Below, piece by piece: positions 42,623 through 52,135 of a stretch of DNA of 57,755 nt (position 1 is its first letter; the number at the start of each line of letters is the position of its first letter). Below the pieces are notes generated by a model. The model made no database searches and was not told the origin of the DNA. It saw only the letters and a program-made list of their open reading frames with translations. The position numbers and the translations under genes are program-made. Source of the stretch: PSRI01 sp041484195 (lineage in GTDB: Bacteria > Bacteroidota > Bacteroidia > Chitinophagales > Chitinophagaceae); the NCBI GenBank assembly GCA_041484195.1, contig JBGPHC010000027.1:1-57755 (forward strand). Direction: 5' to 3'.

Positions 42623-45400
42623 ATGATCAAAGATCCATACCAGGTTAAGAAATCATTGGACACAAAAAAAGGACCATTCACTTTCTATAGCCTCCCAGAA
42701 CTTGAAAAGCAGGGGCGCGGCATCGGCAAACTGCCGTTTTCCATTCGGATATTGCTGGAGAATGCGCTACGTAATTTTGATGATTTTGCAATCACCAAAG
42801 AGAATATTGAAACCATCCTGAATTGGAAACCTCTTGCCTCCGATAAGGACATTCCATTCAAACCCGCCAGAGTCTTGATGCAGGACTTTACCGGAGTTCC
42901 TGCCGTGGTGGATATTGCCTCGCTGAGGGCCGAATTAGCGAGGAAGGGAAAGAATCCCCAGGAGATCAATCCCCTGATTCCCGTAGATCTTGTCATTGAT
43001 CATTCTGTGCAGGTGGATTTTTTTGGTACGGAATACGCTTACAGTCGCAATATGGACGAAGAGTATAAGCGCAATAAAGAAAGATATCAATTCCTGAAAT
43101 GGGCCCAAAAATCATTCAACAATTTCAGTGTAGTGCCTCCGGGCATGGGCATTTGTCACCAGGTGAACCTGGAATACCTGGCAAAGGGCGTCATTGAAAG
43201 GGATGGAGAAATTTTCCCTGATACCCTTGTGGGAACCGACAGCCATACTCCCATGGTAAATGGAATCGGAGTAGTTGGTTGGGGTGTTGGAGGCATTGAA
43301 GCCGAAGCAGCCATTTTGGGGCAGCCCATTTATTTTATAATGCCCGAAGTGATTGGTTTGAAACTGACTGGCAAGCTTCCGCTGGGTTCTACGGCCACAG
43401 ACCTGGTACTCTCCATCGCAGAACTCTTACGTAAGACCGGTGTAGTGGGAAAATTTGTGGAAGTTTTCGGACCGGGACTGGATAATCTATCTGTACCCGA
43501 CAGAGCCACGATTGGGAATATGTCGCCGGAATTCGGATGCACCATCACTTATTTCCCAATAGATGATAAGACACTGGAGTATATGCGCGGGAGTAACCGA
43601 AGTGAAGACCAGGTGAAATTGGTGGAAGAATATTGCAAAGCTAATTTGCTCTGGAGGACCGGGAAGGAAGATATAAATTATACTGCCATAGTGGAATTGG
43701 ATCTTTCCGGTATTGAACCAACCGTGGCGGGTCCCAAGAGGCCTCAGGATAAGATTCTGCTGAAGAATTTTAAGAGCAAATTCATAGAGCTTCTGCACGA
43801 GGGTTACGGGCGGGCCTATATTGACCCTCAGGAACAGTTGACCAGATGGTATGGCGAAGGCGGAGGCCAGCCATTAAATGCGCCCGCCCCCATGCCACCC
43901 GAAACGAAAATCGAGGAAAAAACAGTTGGAGACATGAAGACCGTATGGGTAACCGTAGGTCCTGAAAAATTCATGCTTTCGGATGGAGCGGTGGTGATTG
44001 CCGCCATCACTTCCTGTACCAATACTTCAAATCCCTACGTAATGATTGGCGCGGGCCTCGTGGCCAGAAAAGCAAGGGAACATGGACTGATCATAAAACC
44101 CTGGGTAAAGACGTCGCTGGCGCCCGGCTCAAAAGTGGTGACGGACTATCTTGAAACCGCCGATCTTCTGGACGATTTTGAAGCATTACATTTTCATGTG
44201 GTGGGATATGGATGCACAACCTGCATTGGTAATTCGGGCCCATTGCCTCCTTATGTGAGCAAGGCCGTTGATGAATACGACCTGGTGACGGCTTCGGTAC
44301 TTTCGGGGAACCGAAATTTTGAAGCCAGGATCCATCCACAGGTCAAGATGAATTTCCTGATGTCACCTTTGCTGGTAGTAGCTTATGCCATTGCAGGAAG
44401 GGTGGATATCGATCTCATCCATGAGCCCCTCAGTTACGACCCGAATCAACAACCTGTTTACCTGAAAGATATATGGCCTACAAATGACGAGATCATGAAA
44501 TTGATGAGCAAGGTTCTTTCGCCCAGGGATTTTGAAAAGAACTATAGTGAAATATTTGAAGGGAATGAGATTTGGCGAAATCTCGAGGTTCCGGATGAGA
44601 AATTATATGTATGGGATCAGAAATCCACTTATATCAAAGAAGCTCCATTCTTCTATGATATTTCCGACAAGGCGGAACCATTGAAAGATATCAGGGAAGC
44701 AAGGGTTTTATTGGTATTGGGAGACAGCATCACGACGGATCATATTTCTCCTGCGGGATCATTTAATGAACAATCCGCAGCCGGAAAATATTTGATAAGC
44801 CGTGGCATCAATAAATCTGATTTTAATTCCTATGGTTCAAGAAGGGGCAACGATGAAGTAATGGTGAGGGGCACTTTTGCCAACGTGAGGATCAGGAATA
44901 AACTGACCACCAGGGAAGGAAGCTTTACCCGATTCTTACCCACGGGAGAAGAAATGTCAGTGTATGATGCTTCCCTAAAATATAAAGAGGCCGGCATTCC
45001 ACTGATAGTTCTGGCAGGAAAGGAATATGGCAGTGGTTCCTCCAGGGATTGGGCCGCTAAAGGCGCATTCTTATTGGGCATCAGGTGCATACTGGCGGAA
45101 AGTTATGAGCGCATCCATCGAAGCAACCTGGTAGGAATGGGCGTATTGCCGATTCAATACAGGGAAGGTGACAGCGCCGACAAACTGGGGCTTGATGGAA
45201 CGGAAGTTTTTAGCATTTCCGGGGTGGCGGAAGGGATCAAACCCTTGAAAGAAATCCAGGTGATTGCCAAAAAAACAAACGGAATTGAAATTAAATTCAA
45301 CGCGATAGCCAGGCTTGATTCAAATATTGAAATTGAATATTACCGTCATGGCGGAATTTTGCAGTATGTACTGAGACAATTCCTGCATAAAGCCGTATGA
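42623..45400 (+). CDS. acnA: aconitate hydratase, AcnA/IRP type
   Basis: This 925-residue TCA-cycle enzyme interconverts citrate and isocitrate with a [4Fe-4S] cluster bound by Cys465 (ITSCTNTSNPYVM), Cys531 and Cys534 (GYGCTTCIGNSGPL). Other family marks are GTDSHTPMVNGIGVVGWGVGGIEAEA, GDSITTDHISPAGSF and the swivel domain with AGKEYGSGSSRDWAAKG. Length and arrangement match AcnA/iron-regulatory-protein-like enzymes (about 890-900), not the shorter mitochondrial-like form common in Bacteroidota. It is monocistronic in a block of stress genes, so it may be a second, stress-stable isozyme (inference). Confidence 0.96.
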   Translation: MIKDPYQVKKSLDTKKGPFTFYSLPELEKQGRGIGKLPFSIRILLENALRNFDDFAITKENIETILNWKPLASDKDIPFKPARVLMQDFTGVPAVVDIASLRAELARKGKNPQEINPLIPVDLVIDHSVQVDFFGTEYAYSRNMDEEYKRNKERYQFLKWAQKSFNNFSVVPPGMGICHQVNLEYLAKGVIERDGEIFPDTLVGTDSHTPMVNGIGVVGWGVGGIEAEAAILGQPIYFIMPEVIGLKLTGKLPLGSTATDLVLSIAELLRKTGVVGKFVEVFGPGLDNLSVPDRATIGNMSPEFGCTITYFPIDDKTLEYMRGSNRSEDQVKLVEEYCKANLLWRTGKEDINYTAIVELDLSGIEPTVAGPKRPQDKILLKNFKSKFIELLHEGYGRAYIDPQEQLTRWYGEGGGQPLNAPAPMPPETKIEEKTVGDMKTVWVTVGPEKFMLSDGAVVIAAITSCTNTSNPYVMIGAGLVARKAREHGLIIKPWVKTSLAPGSKVVTDYLETADLLDDFEALHFHVVGYGCTTCIGNSGPLPPYVSKAVDEYDLVTASVLSGNRNFEARIHPQVKMNFLMSPLLVVAYAIAGRVDIDLIHEPLSYDPNQQPVYLKDIWPTNDEIMKLMSKVLSPRDFEKNYSEIFEGNEIWRNLEVPDEKLYVWDQKSTYIKEAPFFYDISDKAEPLKDIREARVLLVLGDSITTDHISPAGSFNEQSAAGKYLISRGINKSDFNSYGSRRGNDEVMVRGTFANVRIRNKLTTREGSFTRFLPTGEEMSVYDASLKYKEAGIPLIVLAGKEYGSGSSRDWAAKGAFLLGIRCILAESYERIHRSNLVGMGVLPIQYREGDSADKLGLDGTEVFSISGVAEGIKPLKEIQVIAKKTNGIEIKFNAIARLDSNIEIEYYRHGGILQYVLRQFLHKAV

Positions 45401-45544
45401 AGAGATCTGGCAGTGTTTGGATTGCCCATTTTCCTGACCATTTTTTTCCGTGCTAAAACTATGTCTGGTCTATTAATCATTTGATTTTGCAGAAGAACAG
45501 CCTCTGTGTGGGAATTCAGGAGAAGTGATGAAGGTGAGTGGAGA

Positions 45545-45572
45545 TTTACGGAGCGGGTATTCGGTAGATTTG
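45545..45572 (+). promoter_or_regulatory. weak promoter candidate before the glutamate synthase relic
   Basis: TTTA at 45545-45548 and TAGATTTG at 45565-45572 resemble the Bacteroidota pair TTTG / TAnnTTTG. The -7 box is exact, but the -33 box has one mismatch and the spacer (16 nt) is slightly short. It sits 30 nt before ATG 45602, so the promoter may have outlived its gene. Confidence 0.28.
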
Positions 45573-45601
45573 CAAGACCTGAAACCAAAAAAATATTAAT
45601 C

Positions 45602-46006
45602 ATGCGCAAGGGGTTTATTATTAGCGCCCTCATTGCAATAGCCATTGGGGTGCTTCTGAGTGTATTTGTGAGCTAGTGGTGGTATGTCGCCAATAAATGT
45701 GCCACCGGCGTTGCTACCCAGGATCCGGCATTGACGGTTGGTCTGGTAGTGTCTGACAAGAAACAACGTGTCGCGAATTATCATGAAGACACCGTAAAGT
45801 CATTTGTGGAACTGATGGGAGCCGCTGGTATTGATTCCCCCAGTAAACTTACAAGATCGCATATCTACCGGCGTGTATTCATGAATGAAGTGAGAACATT
45901 TGAAGATATTTTTCCTTCGCTGGAACCGGGTTGCATGCTCAACCACAAGATTCCTGAAAAGTATAAGCAGGATTTTGAAATGGGGAATACGGATAGCTGG
46001 AATTGA
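45602..46006 (+). pseudogene. internally deleted FMN-binding glutamate synthase family gene
   Basis: The frame opens with 24 residues of a membrane anchor (MRKGFIISALIAIAIGVLLS) typical of the N-terminus of this family and stops at TAG 45674. In the same frame the sequence then continues to 46006 with what I recognise as the family's C-terminal ~105 residues (CATGVATQDPALTVGLVVSD, TVKSFVELMGAAGIDSPS, SHIYRRVFMNEVRTFEDIF). Intact proteins have about 520-540 residues, so roughly 400 residues including the whole FMN barrel are missing. This is best explained by one large internal deletion plus a stop at the junction. No function is expected. Confidence 0.85.
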
Positions 46007-46043
46007 GCGACCCGATCACCAATGGCGATTAGGGTTTATACAT

Positions 46044-46072
46044 TTTGTGAGGCGGTTTCACCATTATCTTTA
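46044..46072 (+). promoter_or_regulatory. promoter candidate of the HPF-like gene
   Basis: TTTG at 46044-46047 and TATCTTTA at 46065-46072 are spaced by 17 nt and match the Bacteroidota -33 (TTTG) and -7 (TAnnTTTG) elements with one mismatch in the last base. Transcription would begin near 46079, 40 nt before the ATG at 46119. Confidence 0.4.
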
Positions 46073-46118
46073 CAGGTTAATAAGAAATATTGGGTTAACA
46101 ACACTAAAATCAGGAACC

Positions 46119-46424
46119 ATGAATTATAATGAGAATTTTCAGGGAATCAAGATAGATGTGAAGGCCGATGAAATAACCATCCCCGATGATTTAAAGCAGG
46201 CTTTAAGGGACATCATTGTTAAATTGAATCGTTTTGCCAATGAAATAAATTGGGCGGATGCATATTTTGTAATTGAGGCCAGCCATCCCAGGGACAAAAA
46301 GAAATTTAGTTTGCGTATGGGCGTTCCCGGTCCCGACGTTTTTGCCTCCGATTCAGGAGATCACTGGATTCCGGTGATGAAGAGTGTGGAAGAGAAATTG
46401 CGCGTTCAGTTGCAGAAAAAATAG
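46119..46424 (+). CDS. HPF/RaiA-like ribosome-associated protein
   Basis: The ATG at 46119 gives 101 residues. The frame is open further upstream but runs through the preceding relic without homology. The protein has the beta-alpha-beta-beta-beta-alpha pattern of the ribosome hibernation and sigma-54 modulation family (IKIDVKADEITIPDDLKQALRDIIVKLNRF, FSLRMGVPGPDVFASDSGDHW, VMKSVEEKLRVQL). Such proteins bind the 30S decoding region and stall or dimerise ribosomes in stationary phase. It is a short, single-domain variant without the long C-terminal dimerisation domain. It sits among stress genes and converges on cardiolipin synthase 41 nt away. Confidence 0.78.
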   Translation: MNYNENFQGIKIDVKADEITIPDDLKQALRDIIVKLNRFANEINWADAYFVIEASHPRDKKKFSLRMGVPGPDVFASDSGDHWIPVMKSVEEKLRVQLQKK

Positions 46425-46465
46425 GTCTCCGAAATGGTGGATGAAGAGGCATTTCTATATGCGAA

Positions 46466-47923
46466 TCATAATAGCGGCGATACCAATTTGGCCGTTTTCT
46501 CCAATAGCTGCCGGTAGCCGGGACGCTTATTCCAGGCTGCCGCATCAATCTCCTGGGAAACTTTTAGATCTTCAAAAAAAATAGCTGCAAGGTCTGCCGC
46601 TACAGCACTGTCATACACAATAGCATTCACTTCAAAGTTGAGGTCGAAACTCCTGTTATCCATATTGGCCGTGCCTACAATGGCTATCTTCCTGTCTGCC
46701 ACCATTGTTTTAGCGTGTACAAACCCTTTTCGGTATTGGTAAATTTCCACACCCGCTTTGAGCAGATCTCCATAATAAGATTTGGAAACCAGATTGACGA
46801 GGATCGAATCGGAGACACCAGGCACCAGCATTTTTACGGAAATTCCACTCATGGCAGCAATGATCAGGGCATCCAGCAAGCTCCCACTTGGAATGAAATA
46901 AGGTGTAGTGATCAATATTTCCTTGGTAGCCAGGTTTATCGCCTGTAAAATTGAAAACAGGATTGTTGGCAATTCAGAATCGGGTCCGCTGGCCGCGATC
47001 TGAACTACCGTGTCGCCTTTTACCGGCAGAGAATCCTGGCGGGGAAACAAATGATTATCCGGCTGCACGTCTGCATCGGCACAAAAATTCCAGTCGCACA
47101 AAAAAAGATATTGGAGATATTGTACACCGGGACCGTCTATGCGCAAATGGGTATCTCTCCAGAAAAGTTTTCCGGGTTCAGATTCTTTGTTGATATACCG
47201 GTCGCTCACGTTGATGCCACCCACGAAAGCTTTTTTCCCATCCACCACAATGATCTTTCGGTGGTTGCGGTAATTGATCCGGTTGGCAAAAGGAATGAAA
47301 TATATCCTGAAAAAGGGGAAGGCCTGCACACCGCCAGCTTTCAGGCGATGGACCAGGGTCCTTCGAATGGAACGACTGCCAAAATCATCATAAATAAACC
47401 GGACCGTAACGCCTTCTTTGGCTTTTTGAATCAGGGTCCTTTCCACTGCTCTTCCTATTTCATCATCTTCATAAATATAATATTCGAAATGGATATGGTG
47501 CTTTGCCTCCTGCAGGGCCTGCAATACATCAGGGAACTTGTTTTCTCCATTCACCAGGAGCTTTACGGAATTGCCGGCCGTTAATGGGCTCATGGTATCT
47601 TTCAGCAGCATCACGGCCAGTTCCCTGTTACTCTGAACCGCCGCATCGCTCTCATTGAAAATTTGTTTGGAATACCGGTACAAATCGTCTCTCAATTTCC
47701 TGGCCATGCCGTCATTTGCAGCGAGTTTCTTGCTGTATATTTTCCGGTGGCGGTAATTGATGCCGAAAAGGAAATAAAAAATCATCCCGAAAAAAGGGAC
47801 AAATATGGCAAATAGCAGGTAGGCCAGAGCTTTAGTAGTGCTGCGGGTATCATATATGATCCTGAGGCACACATATACCAGGACGATTATATAAATGAAT
47901 TCATATAGCAATAGCCAATTCAT
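46466..47923 (-). CDS. cls: cardiolipin synthase (phospholipase D superfamily)
   Basis: This 485-residue inner-membrane enzyme condenses phosphatidylglycerol molecules to cardiolipin. Two N-terminal membrane helices (MNWLLLYEFIYIIVLVYVCL; ALAYLLFAIFVPFFGMIFYFLFG) precede the PLD domains. The first HKD motif is His221-x-Lys223-x4-Asp228 (RNHRKIIVVDGKKAFVGG). The second is His403/Lys405/Asp410 (VHAKTMVADRKIAIVGTANMDNRSF). The length is normal for the ClsA type. It is monocistronic on the minus strand and ends head-on to the HPF-like gene. A separate frame overlapping its start by 4 nt is not considered real. Confidence 0.95.
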   Translation of the reverse strand: MNWLLLYEFIYIIVLVYVCLRIIYDTRSTTKALAYLLFAIFVPFFGMIFYFLFGINYRHRKIYSKKLAANDGMARKLRDDLYRYSKQIFNESDAAVQSNRELAVMLLKDTMSPLTAGNSVKLLVNGENKFPDVLQALQEAKHHIHFEYYIYEDDEIGRAVERTLIQKAKEGVTVRFIYDDFGSRSIRRTLVHRLKAGGVQAFPFFRIYFIPFANRINYRNHRKIIVVDGKKAFVGGINVSDRYINKESEPGKLFWRDTHLRIDGPGVQYLQYLFLCDWNFCADADVQPDNHLFPRQDSLPVKGDTVVQIAASGPDSELPTILFSILQAINLATKEILITTPYFIPSGSLLDALIIAAMSGISVKMLVPGVSDSILVNLVSKSYYGDLLKAGVEIYQYRKGFVHAKTMVADRKIAIVGTANMDNRSFDLNFEVNAIVYDSAVAADLAAIFFEDLKVSQEIDAAAWNKRPGYRQLLEKTAKLVSPLL

Positions 47924-48138
47924 ACTGGTTTATTTACCGATCCCGGAAATCGAAATGATTGCATGGTTAATGAATAGCCCTTTTCAATCATGGGGATTTT
48001 AATTTTCTGATTATGAAATATGAGAACCGTCAGCCTTCTAAGGCAAAATAGCAAAAATAAAATTGTATTGAACAGATAAGCCTTTTTAGCTGGGCGATTT
48101 TCAGGCACATCATCGAACAGGATTCCTTCAACTGAAGG

Positions 48139-48158
48139 AAAAAGGGCGCTCAACGCCC
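48139..48158 (-). terminator. intrinsic terminator after the cupin gene
   Basis: On the minus strand GGGCG-TTGAG-CGCCC is followed directly by five T. It lies 60 nt beyond the cupin stop and would end transcripts of the Ca-ATPase/cupin pair. A second AT-richer palindrome (48123-48140, TTCCTTCA/TGAAGGAA) abuts it. Confidence 0.6.
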
Positions 48159-48218
48159 AAAAGCGGGCGTTACCGTTCACTGCAAATCCTGAAAGACCAG
48201 GCATGCTTCCTGGAAATA

Positions 48219-48626
48219 TTATTCCGTGGTGACCCCGTCAAATTCCGGCCCATTCGCCTCGGCTTCTTTCTTTGTGGCCCGAACGATTCCGTGTTTGTGA
48301 TGTGGCGGAGCATAGATGGTGTACATTCTTAATTCCGTTGTGGCGTCCATATTGATCACATTATGTTTTGCGCCTGCCGGAATAATGACTGCATCCCCGT
48401 CTTTTACGTTGTATTCGTTTCCATCAATGATGCACTTTCCATGGCCACCTTCGAAGCGGAAGAACTGATCATTGTCGTGATGGGTCTCCACTCCAATCTC
48501 TTCTTTTGGCTTCAGGGCCATGAGGACCAATTGAAGATGTTTGGCAGTGTAGAGAACCTTGCGGAAATTCAGATTTTCCAGCGTTGCCTTTTCGATGTTG
48601 GTCTTGAATCCTTTCATGTTTTTCAA
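48219..48626 (-). CDS. small cupin-domain protein
   Basis: This 135-residue single-domain cupin folds as a small beta-barrel. The metal-binding motifs are VETHHDNDQFFRFEGGHG and, later, IPAGAKHNVINMD, supplying His ligands. Start Met1 or Met4 (MKGFKTN) is possible. It begins 2 nt after the stop of the P-type ATPase gene and is probably translated with it. Single-domain cupins vary widely (dioxygenases, isomerases, sugar or metal sensors), so a substrate cannot be given. Confidence 0.87.
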   Translation of the reverse strand: MKNMKGFKTNIEKATLENLNFRKVLYTAKHLQLVLMALKPKEEIGVETHHDNDQFFRFEGGHGKCIIDGNEYNVKDGDAVIIPAGAKHNVINMDATTELRMYTIYAPPHHKHGIVRATKKEAEANGPEFDGVTTE

Positions 48627-48628
48627 TT

Positions 48629-51241
48629 TTAAGTTTTAATAGAATTAGTACTTGTCAAATTCTTTTTCCTGGCGGTTTGATTTTGATTTAATCCCAGGTT
48701 TGTCAGGAATTTTACGAGTTCAATACCCATCACAGAAAGACCTGAAATGACAATTACCATTTCCATGGCTTCCCGGTGCAAAGATGTTGTTTTGAAAATA
48801 GGATGTAAGAAAGGCAGATACACGATGCAGAGTTGCAGCGCCATCGACAGGATTATTACGAACCACATGTCCCTATTGCCAAGTAGCCTGGAACCAAATA
48901 TGGAATGATAGGCCGATCGCACGGAAATCGCGTTTCCCAATTGAACGAAACAGAGAAGTGTAAATATCATTGTCTGCTGAGTTCTGGTATCGTAGCCGCG
49001 GCTGGCCGCCCAGTATTGTGTCAGGAGTGCTCCGGCTGCCATCAGTACTCCTGTTGCGAGAATCCTGGGGATCATTCTTTGCGCGAATAAATTTTCCCTG
49101 GGAGGCCGCGGAGGACGATGCATGATATCTTTTTCCGCGGGCTCTGAGGTAAGTGCCATCCCGGGCAATCCATCGGTTACGAGATTAATCCAGAGAATTT
49201 GGATGGGGAGTAGCGGAATAACCAAGCCGAATATGGGAGCGAAAAAAATGGTGAGTATTTCCGCGATATTGCAGGAGAGTACATACAAAATGAATTTCCT
49301 GATATTTTCATAGATGCGTCTGCCTTCTTTTACGGCTTTTACAATCGTTGCGAAATTATCATCGAGCAAAATCATATCTGCGGCTTCTTTGGACACATCC
49401 GTGCCCGTAATGCCCATGGCCACGCCGATATCAGCCTGTTTGAGGGAAGGCGCGTCGTTCACTCCATCTCCTGTCATGGCCACAAATTCACCATTGGTTT
49501 GCAGGGCCTTTACAATATTCAATTTTTGTTCCGGAGACACCCTTGCAAATACCGTAATCGTTTCTATCTCCTCGACAAGCTTTTCCTCCCCCATTTTTTC
49601 CAATTCAGCGCCGGTAACGGCCTTGCGGGATGAATCATCAACCATTTGCAGGCGTTTTGCAATCGCGAATGCGGTCAATGGCTGATCGCCGGTAATCATC
49701 ATTGTATGTATGCCCGCGGTACTGCATTGACGGATGGATTCAATCACTTCTTCCCGGGGAGGATCTATCATGGCCACCATGCCCAAAAAGTCCAGATGTT
49801 TTTCTATGTCATTACCCGATTTCTCTGGCTTATGTTCAAAGATCTTATAAGCAAAAAATAATACCCTCAGGCCCTCGGCGGCCCATTCCCTGTTCAGCTC
49901 GAGCCAACCCTGTACCTGCTCTTTATATTTTCCTGATAAGACTTCCGCAATCCTGACCGGGGCGCCTTTAACAAACAATATCCAACGATCCTGGTGCTTG
50001 TGCAGAGTGCTCGATCGCATTCTCACAGAATCAAATGGCCAGGTTGCGACTACCGGGAAATTAGTATCCACATTTTCTTTTGTCTCACCATGCGCCAAAG
50101 CATAATTGACCAGGGCGGTCTCCGTTGAATCTCCAAGGAGCTTTCCATCTGCCGAAAACCTCACTTCATTGTCCAGCATCATGGCCGCTCTTAACATCCC
50201 CTCCTGTCCGGGTGCAGCCTGTATCTTTTCGACCGTCATGACATTTTGGGTGAGGGTTCCGGTTTTATCACTACAGATATAAGTAACGGAGCCCAATGTT
50301 TCCACGGCTGGTAATTCTCTCATCAACGCATTTTGCTTCACCATTCGCCTTGCTCCTTTTGAAAGGGCAATCGTGATGACAGCGGGAAGGGCTTCCGGCA
50401 AGGCGGCTACCGCGAGGGTAAGGGAGGTGAGAAACATCTGGAATGCCGGTTCTCCTCGCCATAAACCAAAAGCAAATACAATGAGGCAGATCAGGATGAC
50501 AATGACCGCAAGTTGTTTACTGAATACTGCCAGCCTTTTTTGCAGAGGTGTCTTTTGAGGTTTGATGTCCAGCATTCCTGCGATCTTGCCGATCTCAGTA
50601 TTCATAGCCGTGGCAGTAACCACGGCTTTGGCCGCGCCATTGCTCACCATGGTGGATTTGAAAACCATATTGAGTTGATCGCCCGGACTCAAACCTGGAC
50701 CGGGTATAGCTTCCGCCGTTTTTTCAACCGACTGGCTCTCGCCGGTTAATGGCGCTTCTTCTGTCTTAAGTGAACTGATTTCAATCAATCTCGCGTCGGC
50801 GGGTACGATATCGCCGGCCTGTAATAATATGATGTCACCGGGCACCAGTTCGCTTGCCTCTATTTTAACAGGATTGTTATCACGGATCACCAGCGCATAT
50901 TGAGCCGACATTTTCTGTAACATCCTTACCGACTCCTCGGCTCCATTCTCCTGCGCGTATCCAATCCATGCATTCCCGATGATGATGGCAAGAATAACAA
51001 TAGCTTCTGTATGCTCACCTGAAATAAACGAAATGGCTGCTGCGATAATCAGGATGATGATCATCACATCTTTAAACTGGGCAAAGAGTATGGACAATTT
51101 GGATTTCCGGGGGGCTTCCTTCAGGATATTTTTTCCAAATTTATCCTGCAGACCGGCAACCGCGCCGCTTTTCAATCCGGAGCCTGTTGTATTCAAATTT
51201 TTAAGAACCTCTTCTTCTTTGAGTTGATACAAGGCATTCAT
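48629..51241 (-). CDS. cation-transporting P-type ATPase, P2 (calcium-type)
   Basis: From the Met at 51241 this gives 870 residues. The frame extends to 51337, but that leader (Cys/Pro-rich) is not family-like. The N-domain cap reads YQLKEEEVLKNLNTTGSGL. The A-domain TGES, the transport helix PEALPAVITIALSKGARRMV, the phosphorylation site CSDKTGTLTQN and the hinge MTGDGVNDAPSLKQADIGVAMG are all present, with a C-terminal six-helix cation ATPase domain. It belongs to the bacterial SERCA/PMR1-like group that exports Ca2+ (or Mn2+), but some members carry other cations. The cupin gene follows in 2 nt. Confidence 0.93.
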   Translation of the reverse strand: MNALYQLKEEEVLKNLNTTGSGLKSGAVAGLQDKFGKNILKEAPRKSKLSILFAQFKDVMIIILIIAAAISFISGEHTEAIVILAIIIGNAWIGYAQENGAEESVRMLQKMSAQYALVIRDNNPVKIEASELVPGDIILLQAGDIVPADARLIEISSLKTEEAPLTGESQSVEKTAEAIPGPGLSPGDQLNMVFKSTMVSNGAAKAVVTATAMNTEIGKIAGMLDIKPQKTPLQKRLAVFSKQLAVIVILICLIVFAFGLWRGEPAFQMFLTSLTLAVAALPEALPAVITIALSKGARRMVKQNALMRELPAVETLGSVTYICSDKTGTLTQNVMTVEKIQAAPGQEGMLRAAMMLDNEVRFSADGKLLGDSTETALVNYALAHGETKENVDTNFPVVATWPFDSVRMRSSTLHKHQDRWILFVKGAPVRIAEVLSGKYKEQVQGWLELNREWAAEGLRVLFFAYKIFEHKPEKSGNDIEKHLDFLGMVAMIDPPREEVIESIRQCSTAGIHTMMITGDQPLTAFAIAKRLQMVDDSSRKAVTGAELEKMGEEKLVEEIETITVFARVSPEQKLNIVKALQTNGEFVAMTGDGVNDAPSLKQADIGVAMGITGTDVSKEAADMILLDDNFATIVKAVKEGRRIYENIRKFILYVLSCNIAEILTIFFAPIFGLVIPLLPIQILWINLVTDGLPGMALTSEPAEKDIMHRPPRPPRENLFAQRMIPRILATGVLMAAGALLTQYWAASRGYDTRTQQTMIFTLLCFVQLGNAISVRSAYHSIFGSRLLGNRDMWFVIILSMALQLCIVYLPFLHPIFKTTSLHREAMEMVIVISGLSVMGIELVKFLTNLGLNQNQTARKKNLTSTNSIKT

Positions 51242-51299
51242 ATAGGGTGCAAAACATTTTAAAGCACAGGGGCCTTGGCTGCCTGATAGCGGGCACACC

Positions 51300-51326
51300 A
51301 AAATCCCCGGGCATGAATTCCGGGAA
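51300..51326 (-). terminator. possible terminator after the HdeD-like gene
   Basis: On the minus strand TTCCCGG and CCGGGGA can pair (one T-G wobble) around a 9-nt loop, followed by TTTT. It lies about 85 nt downstream of the HdeD-like stop and ahead of the Ca-ATPase start, separating the two units. Confidence 0.4.
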
Positions 51327-51411
51327 TCATCATTCAACTTTGGGGGTTAGTCTGGGAATGCCGGCCTTCAAGCCACCTCTGATTTTGAATCCTCAAAAAG
51401 ATTCAAGATTC

Positions 51412-51981
51412 CTATTTGACAAGCCTGTTAAGTTTCTTTAGCCTGAATGCCAGATAGATCTGGAATATTCCAGCCATGATAAAAGCGAGGCCGGTATAAA
51501 ATACAATGGTCAACCCCGCAAATAAGGGATTCCAGAGCAAAATGAAGGAGAACAACACTCCCAGTATGCCCAGAAATGTCAAATTTCCCCAACCTAGTAT
51601 TTTTTGTCTCTTTAATTCAATTGACCAACCGATGACCAAGGTAGAACGAAACAGGATGGCAAAACCGATGAAGAGTGGCAGGATTGCGATTGAAATCTGC
51701 GGGTTTGAAACGAGCAGAATCCCCAAAAGGAAATCAATGATTCCACTGGCCAGGGACCAGCCCCATGTGTCAGAAAATTTTCGGTTTGAAATCGCATAGG
51801 TAATCTCGATGACTCCTGTAACCAGGAAAGTAACAGAAAATAGTATGGCAAGAGTTATATAAGATTCCAGGGGTGTACGGAATACAAATATTCCGACTAC
51901 TATGAGAATGATACCCAAAATCAGAGGAAGGTACCAATGCTTGATGGAATTTCTCGCGTTTTTAAGGATTCCGTCTTGCAT
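51412..51981 (-). CDS. HdeD/DUF308-family membrane protein
   Basis: From Met 51981 this 189-residue inner-membrane protein has about six helices (LPLILGIILIVVGIFVF, SYITLAILFSVTFLVTGVIEI, SGIIDFLLGILLVSN, ISIAILPLFIGFAILF, NLTFLGILGVLFSFILLW, FAGLTIVFYTGLAFIMAG). These match the paired-repeat HdeD family (DUF308), linked in E. coli to acid resistance at high cell density. A longer frame to 52056 lacks a sensible start. It neighbours other stress genes. The direct function is not known for any member in this phylum. Confidence 0.88.
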   Translation of the reverse strand: MQDGILKNARNSIKHWYLPLILGIILIVVGIFVFRTPLESYITLAILFSVTFLVTGVIEITYAISNRKFSDTWGWSLASGIIDFLLGILLVSNPQISIAILPLFIGFAILFRSTLVIGWSIELKRQKILGWGNLTFLGILGVLFSFILLWNPLFAGLTIVFYTGLAFIMAGIFQIYLAFRLKKLNRLVK

Positions 51982-52135
51982 GGATCTTTGATTTATTTGA
52001 TGAATATAATAAGGGCTATTTCGACCTTTCTGATAGAAAAGCCAGATTACGCACATTCATAAAATCAGATCTTTCGCACGAGACCACCACTCTGTTGATC
52101 CACCGAATTCCATTTTAAAGATCTCCCGCCTCTGT

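Noticed and set aside
47920..48204. 94-residue minus-strand frame overlapping the cls start by ATGA
   Set aside because: It contains the intrinsic terminator of the cupin gene and has no recognisable family; the overlap is chance.
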